The notes under the pieces were generated by a model, which had not been told where the DNA came from, searched no databases, and saw only the letters and a program-made list of their open reading frames with translations. The position numbers were made by a program, and so were the translations under genes. From Leptolinea sp. UBA5366 (lineage in GTDB: Bacteria; Chloroflexota; Anaerolineae; Anaerolineales; Anaerolineaceae), in the NCBI GenBank assembly GCA_002407845.1, contig DHPK01000016.1:11780-23547 (forward strand): DNA of 11,768 nucleotides, in the 5' to 3' direction. This document shows positions 6,030 to 11,768 of the stretch, in pieces; position 1 is the first letter of the stretch; every line of letters begins with the position of its first letter.

Positions 6030-7142
6030 ATGGCTTCCGTAACATATAATCATGTTTGGAAAAAGTTTGGTGATGTTGAAGTGTTGAAAGACATTCAGCT
6101 CTCGATCAACGACAAAGAATTTCTGGTTCTTGTTGGTCCGTCCGGTTGTGGTAAATCAACCGCGCTGCGCTGTCTTGCCGGGCTGGAAGAAGTCACTTCC
6201 GGCGAAATCCTGATTGGCGACCGTGTCGTCAATGATGTATCTCCTAAAGACCGCGATATTGCGATGGTGTTCCAGTCATACGCACTTTATCCACACATGA
6301 CTGTGTTCGACAACATGGCATTCGGTCTTAAATTGCGCAAAACTCCGAAAGAAGAAATTGCGAAACGTGTCAACGAAGCAGCAGGAACCCTCGGACTTGA
6401 AAGACTGCTTCAGCGTAAGCCACGCGAACTTTCCGGCGGTCAGCGGCAACGGGTTGCACTCGGCCGCGCGATTGTTCGAAATCCGCAAGTGTTCCTTTTG
6501 GACGAACCACTGTCCAACCTGGACGCGAAATTGAGAGTCCAGACCCGCTCCGAAATCAGCAAGCTGCATCAGCGGCTGCAGACCACCTTCATCTATGTTA
6601 CCCATGACCAGGTAGAGGCGATGACGATGGCGGATCGGATTGCAGTGATGTACAAAGGTATCGTTCAGCAGTTGGATACCCCGCAGAATCTGTACAACAC
6701 TCCGACTAACCTTTTCGTTGCAGGATTCATTGGCTCACCTGCCATGAACTTCTTCAATGCGAAAATTAAAGTTGACAACGGCAACACCTATGTCGTGACG
6801 GACAGCTTCACGGTCCAGATTCCTGACAACCGCAAGGAGACTTATGCTCCGTTTGACGGTAAGGAAGTCATTTTCGGCATTCGGCCGGAAAACCTCCATA
6901 ACCCTGATTTTGTTGCCCCGGGCATCGAAACAGCAGAGATCGAAGCAGTTGTCGACGTTATTGAGTTGATGGGGAATGAAATTTTCCTTTATTGTATGGC
7001 TAGCGATACCCAGTTTGTAGCGCGGGTTGATCCTCGGAGCCAATATGCGATCCATGACAAAATCAAGATCGCTATTGATATGGGCAACTTCCATATTTTT
7101 GATTCGACAGTTGATAAAGACAATCCCCCAGCCGTGCGGTAA
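6030..7142 (+). CDS. sugar ABC transporter ATP-binding protein (MalK/UgpC/MsmX family)
   Basis: ATPase subunit that drives CUT1-type carbohydrate importers from the cytoplasmic face of the membrane. The nucleotide-binding domain (about 1-235) is complete: Walker A GPSGCGKST at 36-44, a Q loop in FQSYALYPHMTV, signature LSGGQRQR from L134, Walker B FLLDEP with D158/E159, the D loop SNLD, and the switch His H192 in VTHDQVEAM. The C-terminal part (about 240-370) is the MalK-type OB/TOBE regulatory domain with the typical FGIRPENL segment. The length of 370 aa is normal for the family. No permease or solute-binding gene lies beside it. With its own promoter region and a terminator after it, it looks like a stand-alone shared ATPase serving several importers, as described for MsmX. 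The substrate cannot be read from the sequence. Start chosen at the ATG 9 bp after GGAGG (6016-6020). Confidence 0.95.
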   Translation: MASVTYNHVWKKFGDVEVLKDIQLSINDKEFLVLVGPSGCGKSTALRCLAGLEEVTSGEILIGDRVVNDVSPKDRDIAMVFQSYALYPHMTVFDNMAFGLKLRKTPKEEIAKRVNEAAGTLGLERLLQRKPRELSGGQRQRVALGRAIVRNPQVFLLDEPLSNLDAKLRVQTRSEISKLHQRLQTTFIYVTHDQVEAMTMADRIAVMYKGIVQQLDTPQNLYNTPTNLFVAGFIGSPAMNFFNAKIKVDNGNTYVVTDSFTVQIPDNRKETYAPFDGKEVIFGIRPENLHNPDFVAPGIETAEIEAVVDVIELMGNEIFLYCMASDTQFVARVDPRSQYAIHDKIKIAIDMGNFHIFDSTVDKDNPPAVR

Positions 7143-7162
7143 TCAATTAAATAGTTTAATGA

Positions 7163-7190
7163 GCCTTCAAGTGAAGGCCCATTATTTTAT
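7163..7190 (+). terminator. hairpin terminator after the ABC ATPase gene
   Basis: GCCTTC (7163-7168) and GAAGGC (7173-7178) form a perfect 6-bp stem with an AAGT loop. It is followed by CC and the T-rich run ATTATTTTAT. The stem lies 20 bp after the stop codon. The U tract is interrupted, so efficiency may be moderate, but it separates the ABC gene from the hydrogenase operon. Confidence 0.65.
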
Positions 7191-7276
7191 CTGTTCTCCT
7201 TTAATCAGAGCGGCGTGTTCGGTTATTGAAGATCATTATTATGATGCAAATAAAGCTAATGTTAAGGCAGGGACTT
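7191..7276 (+). promoter_or_regulatory. upstream region of the hydrogenase operon
   Basis: This gap must hold the hyd promoter if the terminator before it works, but no strong -35/-10 pair stands out. An inverted repeat ATCAT-TATT-ATGAT lies at 7232-7245 and could be an operator or contain a -10 (TATTAT). No Rex-type site (TTGTGAA-N4-TTCACAA) was seen, although NADH-linked hydrogenases are often Rex-controlled. The position of the promoter remains unresolved. Confidence 0.25.
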
Positions 7277-7783
7277 ATGGAAATAGAAAAAGATAAGATC
7301 GTATCGTTTGCAAGGAATGTGGTCAAGCAGCATTCAGGAAATAAGACGGAAATTATTGCGATGCTTCAGGAAATTCAAACAGAATTTCATTATTTACCTG
7401 AGGCAGCGCTCAATGAAATAGCGCGCGGACTGAATGTGACACCCCAGACTGTTTTTGGCGTTGCCACTTTTTATGCGCAGTTTTCGCTTGATCCAAAGGG
7501 CATGTATATCGTCAAGATTTGTGACGGGACTGCCTGCCATGTGAAAAATTCTGAGAAGATTTATAAAGCTATTGAAAAACACCTGAAATTTATCCCAGGG
7601 AAGAAAACGACGGTGGACGGACTGTTCACGCTTGAAACAGTCGCATGCCTGGGCGCCTGCGGGATCGCTCCCGTAATGGTGATTAATGAAACGGTTTATC
7701 CCCAAGTTCATCCCGAAACCGCGGTTAGTATCATCGATACTTTGATGCACCGGGAACTTGAACCACAGGAGGCTGGAAAATGA
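7277..7783 (+). CDS. hydC: NAD-dependent [FeFe]-hydrogenase gamma subunit, NuoE-like (HydC/HndA)
   Basis: Small thioredoxin-fold iron-sulfur subunit of the soluble hydrogenase complex; it carries one [2Fe-2S] cluster in the NADH-oxidising arm next to HydB. The 168-residue protein has a helical N-terminal part typical of NuoE (EIQTEFHYLPEAALNEIA) and the four cluster ligands in the family's pattern: C82 and C87 (CDGTAC), then C124 and C128 (CLGAC). The frame is open upstream to a TTG at 7226, but the ATG at 7277 is preferred: it follows an AGGG stretch, and the extra 17 residues (Met/Ile/Leu-rich) do not resemble the family. It is the first gene of hydC-hydB-hydA, and its TGA overlaps the next ATG by 4 bp (ATGA), so translation is coupled. 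Confidence 0.92.
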   Translation: MEIEKDKIVSFARNVVKQHSGNKTEIIAMLQEIQTEFHYLPEAALNEIARGLNVTPQTVFGVATFYAQFSLDPKGMYIVKICDGTACHVKNSEKIYKAIEKHLKFIPGKKTTVDGLFTLETVACLGACGIAPVMVINETVYPQVHPETAVSIIDTLMHRELEPQEAGK

Positions 7784-9666
7784 CCGAAATATGCTCGATG
7801 GTAGAACTGGTAAATAAGTCAAAAATATATCAGGATGCACTTTCACGAGAAAAATTGCGGATTTCAGTCTGTGCCGGAACCGGTTGTATCGCGAACGGAT
7901 CAAAAAAAGTTTTTGATGCCCTGAGCAAGATTGCAACAGAAAACGGCGGACTGGTCTATATTCAAATGCTGGCTGAGGATGAGAACCTTGAAGGTCAAAC
8001 GGTCGTCAAGACCGGCTGCCGTGGCTTCTGCGCAAAAGGACCGCTGGTTCATGTTGATCCTCAGAATGTTCTTTATACCCATGTGACTGAGGATGACGCT
8101 CAGGAAATTTATCAGGCAGCAGTCGATGGAAAAATCATTGACCGTCTGGTTTATCACGATCCTGAAACGAATGACAGTTATCCGGTTGCTGAGAAATCCC
8201 CATTTTATAAAAATCAAACCGCTAACATTCTGCTGCACTGCGGACGGATAAATCCCGAATCAATCGAAGAATACATCGCGGACAAAGGCTATCAGGCAAT
8301 TGCGAAAGTTCTGTCCGGAATGACTCCGGATGAGGTTATCCAGACAGTTTCTGCCTCCGGCTTGCGCGGCAGAGGCGGAGCTGGCTTTCCTACTGGCAAA
8401 AAATGGAGCTTCGCGAGTGCCCAGGTTTCTGACAAGAAGTACATTATCTGCAACGGTGACGAGGGCGACCCGGGAGCTTTTATGAATCGCTCGGTTCTCG
8501 AAGGGGATCCGCATCGCGTGATTGAAGGCATGATGATTGCCGGCTATGCAATTGGCGCGGATGAAGGCATCTTTTATCTGCGTGCAGAATATCCGCTTGC
8601 CGTTGAACGGCTGCGAGTCGCGATTGAACAGGCTGAGAAAGCCGGTTTCCTCGGGCAGAATATCCTGGGGTCAAATTTCAATTTCAAACTTTCGATCCGG
8701 GAAGGCGCAGGAGCTTTCGTCTGCGGTGAGGAAACTGCCTTGCTGGCATCGGTTGAAGGAAAACGCGGTGTGCCGAAACCACGTCCGCCATTCCCGGCTG
8801 TGTCAGGATTGTTCGGGAAACCTACGATCATTAACAACGTTGAAACGATCGCCAATCTGGCAAAGATTGTTTTGAACGGTCCGCAATGGTTCCGCCAATA
8901 TGGCACCGAAATGTCACCCGGAACCAAGACTTTTGCGCTGACAGGCAAAGTTCAGAACACTGGACTGGTTGAAATTCCAATGGGGACTTCTCTACGGAAA
9001 GTCGTTTTCGATATCGGCGGTGGCGTGCCAAACGGGAAGAAGTTTAAGGCAGTTCAAATTGGCGGTCCATCCGGCGGATGTCTGCCGGAACACGAGCTGG
9101 ATAATGCACTGGATTACGATTCCCTGCAAAAAGTTGGAGCAATGATCGGATCCGGCGGCATTGTGGTCATGGACGAGGATAACTGCATTGTAGAGGTAGC
9201 CAAATTCTTCATGTCCTTCATCCAGGCTGAATCTTGTGGAAAATGTGTTGCCTGTCGTGAAGGCACCAAACAGATGCTTCATATCATTACTAAAATTGTT
9301 GAAGACAAAGCGACACTGGAAGACCTTGAACTGCTCGAAGAAATTGCATCGGTTGTCAAAGATGCATCACTGTGTGCACTGGGAAAAACTGCCGCGAATC
9401 CGATTTTGAGTACGCTGCGCTATTTCAGAGATGAATATCTTGCGCACATTGTGGATCATGAATGTCCTTCAGGTGTTTGCGCGGCCTTCAAAAAATACAC
9501 GATCATTCCGGAAAAATGTGTCGGCTGCAGTGCTTGCTCAAAGAAATGCCCGACGAACGCCATCAGCGGTGTTGTCAAAAATCCGTTTGTGATTGACACA
9601 AATCTGTGTATCCGCTGTGATACGTGCGTGGAAACCTGTCGTTTTGACGCGATTGAAGTGAGGTAA
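7780..9666 (+). CDS. hydB: NADH-oxidising beta subunit of electron-bifurcating [FeFe]-hydrogenase, NuoF-like (HydB/HndC)
   Basis: Flavin subunit where NADH meets FMN and electrons are passed to iron-sulfur clusters; in HydABC complexes it is the core of the bifurcating machinery. Domains in order (628 aa): thioredoxin-like [2Fe-2S] domain (about 28-120) with C31, C36, C80 and C84; the NuoF domain with the NADH/FMN motif GRGGAGFPTGKKW from G197, then NGDEGDPGAFMNRS and CGEETALLASVEG; an SLBB region; a [4Fe-4S] site C486, C489, C492 and C532 (SCGKCVACREGT); and a C-terminal two-cluster ferredoxin domain with C580/583/586/590 and C610/613/616/620. The added N-terminal and C-terminal Fe-S domains distinguish HydB from complex I NuoF (about 430 aa). 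The start overlaps hydC by 4 bp with GGAGG just upstream; the stop lies 2 bp before hydA. Confidence 0.95.
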   Translation: MTEICSMVELVNKSKIYQDALSREKLRISVCAGTGCIANGSKKVFDALSKIATENGGLVYIQMLAEDENLEGQTVVKTGCRGFCAKGPLVHVDPQNVLYTHVTEDDAQEIYQAAVDGKIIDRLVYHDPETNDSYPVAEKSPFYKNQTANILLHCGRINPESIEEYIADKGYQAIAKVLSGMTPDEVIQTVSASGLRGRGGAGFPTGKKWSFASAQVSDKKYIICNGDEGDPGAFMNRSVLEGDPHRVIEGMMIAGYAIGADEGIFYLRAEYPLAVERLRVAIEQAEKAGFLGQNILGSNFNFKLSIREGAGAFVCGEETALLASVEGKRGVPKPRPPFPAVSGLFGKPTIINNVETIANLAKIVLNGPQWFRQYGTEMSPGTKTFALTGKVQNTGLVEIPMGTSLRKVVFDIGGGVPNGKKFKAVQIGGPSGGCLPEHELDNALDYDSLQKVGAMIGSGGIVVMDEDNCIVEVAKFFMSFIQAESCGKCVACREGTKQMLHIITKIVEDKATLEDLELLEEIASVVKDASLCALGKTAANPILSTLRYFRDEYLAHIVDHECPSGVCAAFKKYTIIPEKCVGCSACSKKCPTNAISGVVKNPFVIDTNLCIRCDTCVETCRFDAIEVR

Positions 9667-9668
9667 AA

Positions 9669-11408
9669 ATGAATGGATATATAACCGTTGATAATCAAAA
9701 AGTAAAGATCGAAGGCGAGAAAAATCTACTCGAACTGGTTCGGAAAACCGGCATTGACCTGCCGACTTTCTGCTATCACTCCGAATTGAGTATTTATGGC
9801 GCCTGTCGATTATGTGTTGTCGAAACAGACAAAGGGCAGGTCATCAGTTCCTGTTCCACGCCGCCATCGGATGGCATGGTGATCAAGACGAACACGCCCA
9901 GATTGCTGCGTATTCGGAAAATGATGCTGCAGTTATTGCTGGCAAACCATGACCGCGAATGTACTTCATGCGCGAAGAGCGGAATCTGCATTCTGCAAAA
10001 TCTGAGCCATCGATTTGATGTTGATGAAATTCCGTTCGAAACCAACAAAACGAAAAAACGGATTGACACCAGCAGTATCAGCGTCAAGCGTGATGAAAAC
10101 AAGTGCATTCTTTGTGGCGACTGCGTCCGGACCTGTGCCGAAATTCAAAGTGTCGGCGCGATTAGTTTTGCAAACCGCGGCGCTAAAACACGAGTGATGA
10201 GCGCATTTGACCGTGGACTGGCTGAAACGGACTGCATCAATTGCGGTCAATGTATCGCAGTCTGCCCCACCGGAGCGCTGACGACCGTCTCTCAGGTTGA
10301 TGCAATTTGGGAAGCTTTACAGGATCCCGAGAAACATGTTGTGATCAGCGTAGCACCGGCTGTCCGCGTGGCAATTGGTGAGGAGTTTGGGCACGAACCT
10401 GGGTCAATTGAAACCGGAAAAATGGTAGCTGCGATCCGAAAAATTGGTTTTGATGAAGTGTTTGACACCTGTTATGCTGCGGATGTTACGACATGGGAAG
10501 AAACAGCTGAATTCGTGACGCGTCTCAAGAATCAGGAAAATCTGCCGCATTTCACTTCCTGCTGCCCAGCATGGGTGAAAGCCTGCGAGACCTACTATCC
10601 GCACTTGCTCAACAATCTTTCCACCTGCCGCAGCCCGCAGGCGATGGATGCGTCGCTGTTGGTTCATCACTATGTTGAAGAACTCGGAATGAAACGGGAA
10701 AACTTGGTGATTGTATCCGTCATGCCTTGTGTTGCTAAAAAATTCGAAGCACATCGTCCTGAATTGAGCCGTCATGGTCAGCAAGATGTTGACGTAGTAA
10801 TCACAACGTCCGAATTGGGACGAATGATCAAAGCTGCTGGAATTGTCTTTGATGAACTGAATGAAGAATCATTCGATATTCCTTACGGTTTTGCTACTGG
10901 CTCAGCAGTAATTTATGGTATGACTGGCGGCGTGGCAACAGCTGTCGTCCGCGAAGCGCGCTACCTGCTGACCAGTGAACGCATCAATGAGCTGCCGATG
11001 GAGCCCGTTGATGGATATCCCGGCTTGTTCGCTGCAGAAATGGTTCTTCCGGATGGAACACCGGTTCGCCTCGGAATTGTCAGCGGCATGGGAAACATTA
11101 AAAATGTTATCGCTGCCATTGAATCTAAAGAACTGGCATTTGATATTGTCGAAGTGATGGCATGTCCGGGCGGCTGCATCGGCGGCGGCGGGCAACCCTT
11201 CCCCAATGAGACCTATCAGCGTGAAAAACGCACCAGCGGCTTGGTAATCGGCGACAAACGCCAGCAGATCCGGATTGCGCATGACAATATTTTGGTTTGC
11301 GAACTCTATGACCGCTGGCTGAAAGAGACGAACAGCGACGTCGCGCATGAATATCTGCATACACATTATCACAAGCGAAATCGCGAGACAGAACCAGCAA
11401 AAAGCTGA
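9669..11408 (+). CDS. hydA: [FeFe]-hydrogenase catalytic subunit (HydA/HndD), CpI-like domain set
   Basis: Catalytic subunit that reduces protons to H2 (or the reverse) at the H-cluster; cytoplasmic, working with HydB and HydC on NADH and reduced ferredoxin. Domains: plant-type [2Fe-2S] ferredoxin (C35, C46, C49, C62); His-ligated [4Fe-4S] (H94, C98, C101, C107); two [4Fe-4S] clusters (C146/149/152/156 and C189/192/195/199); then the H-cluster domain. All three signatures are intact: L1 TSCCPAW at 296-302 (C298 proton relay, C299 ligand), L2 MPCVAKKFE from M352 (C354, K358), L3 MACPGGCIGGGGQP (C499, C503). The numbering runs almost parallel to Clostridium pasteurianum CpI. At 579 aa it lacks the extra C-terminal [2Fe-2S] domain found in the Thermotoga HydA. 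Maturation genes hydE/F/G are not in the window. GAGG lies 5 bp before the ATG. Confidence 0.97.
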   Translation: MNGYITVDNQKVKIEGEKNLLELVRKTGIDLPTFCYHSELSIYGACRLCVVETDKGQVISSCSTPPSDGMVIKTNTPRLLRIRKMMLQLLLANHDRECTSCAKSGICILQNLSHRFDVDEIPFETNKTKKRIDTSSISVKRDENKCILCGDCVRTCAEIQSVGAISFANRGAKTRVMSAFDRGLAETDCINCGQCIAVCPTGALTTVSQVDAIWEALQDPEKHVVISVAPAVRVAIGEEFGHEPGSIETGKMVAAIRKIGFDEVFDTCYAADVTTWEETAEFVTRLKNQENLPHFTSCCPAWVKACETYYPHLLNNLSTCRSPQAMDASLLVHHYVEELGMKRENLVIVSVMPCVAKKFEAHRPELSRHGQQDVDVVITTSELGRMIKAAGIVFDELNEESFDIPYGFATGSAVIYGMTGGVATAVVREARYLLTSERINELPMEPVDGYPGLFAAEMVLPDGTPVRLGIVSGMGNIKNVIAAIESKELAFDIVEVMACPGGCIGGGGQPFPNETYQREKRTSGLVIGDKRQQIRIAHDNILVCELYDRWLKETNSDVAHEYLHTHYHKRNRETEPAKS

Positions 11409-11430
11409 TTTTAATTGATTGATTAAACGA

Positions 11431-11470
11431 AAAGGCTGCTCTTCGGTTGAATGGGCAGCCTTTAATTTAG
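11431..11470. terminator. bidirectional terminator between hydA and the minus-strand ABC ATPase gene
   Basis: AAAGGCTGC (11431-11439) pairs perfectly with GCAGCCTTT (11455-11463), a 9-bp stem around a 15-nt loop. It is followed by TTTAATTT on the plus strand and preceded by an A-rich run (AAACGAAAAGG) that becomes the T tract on the minus strand. It lies 22 bp after the hydA stop and 47 bp beyond the end of the convergent gene, so it can end both transcripts. Confidence 0.8.
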
Positions 11471-11510
11471 AAATCTAGTAAAGAAAATTTGTTACAAGGA
11501 CAAGAATTAA

Positions 11511-11768
11511 TTATTCTAACCGAATCAGCTTTTCTGCATTGAATCTTTGAATATCATCCGATTCATGCGTCGCAACGATGAGCGTTTTTCCAGCGGTGAC
11601 TTTCAGAATCAAATTGATCACATTTTCCTGATTCTCTTCATCCAATTCTTTCACCGGTTCGTCCAGCAGATACAAATTTGCCTCGGGCATCAATGCGCGG
11701 ACGATCGCAGTTCTGCGCTTCATTCCGCCGCTTAATTCATGCGCTTTTTGTTTCCAGACATTTTCATC
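11511..11768 (-). CDS. ABC transporter ATP-binding protein, 3' part (runs off the window)
   Basis: Only the last 85 residues are present; the gene starts beyond the right edge. Reading the minus strand from base 11768 gives a continuous frame with the ABC signature ELSGGMKRR, Walker B LYLLDEP, a D-loop segment KELDEEN, and the switch His in IVATHES, ending at TAA (complement of 11511-11513). The internal Met just after LSGG is not the start, because the signature continues upstream in frame. The combination SGGMKRR with DEPxKxLDEE resembles small ATPases of the nitrate/taurine/thiamine-precursor (SsuB/TauB-like) group, where DEPF is usual and here DEPV is found. The transported compound cannot be told from this fragment. 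Convergent with hydA. Confidence 0.88.
   Translation of the reverse strand, partial: DENVWKQKAHELSGGMKRRTAIVRALMPEANLYLLDEPVKELDEENQENVINLILKVTAGKTLIVATHESDDIQRFNAEKLIRLE

Noticed and set aside
7226..7276. Longer hydC starting at TTG 7226
   Set aside because: The 17 extra residues do not look like NuoE family sequence and no ribosome binding site precedes the TTG; ATG 7277 is better placed.
1..11768. CRISPR arrays, insertion sequences, tRNA or rRNA genes
   Set aside because: No spaced direct repeats, transposase motifs, cloverleaf or rRNA sequence were seen.

Overview
The window looks like chromosome from a strictly anaerobic, fermenting bacterium of moderate GC content. The clearest sign is a complete three-gene [FeFe]-hydrogenase operon of the electron-bifurcating (NADH plus ferredoxin) type. 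The protein style (NtrC-type AAA+ regulator, TPR/C25-like peptidase, CUT1-type sugar ATPase) would fit an Anaerolineae-like Chloroflexota member, but that placement is inference and no marker gene here proves it.

Layout. Bases 1-5678 (+) form a tight four-gene cluster: a PAS histidine kinase (its 5' end may lie outside the window); an NtrC-family response regulator with receiver and AAA+ domains but no DNA-binding domain; a 104-residue two-helix membrane protein; and an 871-residue cytoplasmic protein joining N-terminal TPRs to a clan-CD (C25/caspase-like) cysteine peptidase domain with a visible His/Cys pair. Gaps are 4-16 bp, each with its own ribosome binding site, so the four are probably co-transcribed. 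The set reads like a signal-transduction module coupled to a membrane protein and a protease, and is the best candidate for an undescribed system.

Bases 5679-6029 are non-coding but busy. An extended -10 promoter is followed by about 170 nt that can fold into a long closed structure whose architecture resembles 6S RNA. After it come a TTGACA box, a perfect 14-bp palindrome of CRP/FNR type, a second inverted repeat and a perfect TATAAT box. All of these lie upstream of a MalK/UgpC/MsmX-type sugar ABC ATPase (6030-7142) that has no permease or binding-protein genes beside it.

A hairpin terminator separates this gene from hydC-hydB-hydA (7277-11408), which overlap or nearly touch. HydC and HydB form the NuoE/NuoF-like NADH-oxidising arm. 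HydA is a CpI-like hydrogenase with all three H-cluster motifs intact. The operon ends at a strong hairpin that is symmetrical in its A and T tracts and can serve both strands. It faces the 3' part of an ABC ATPase gene on the minus strand that runs off the right edge.
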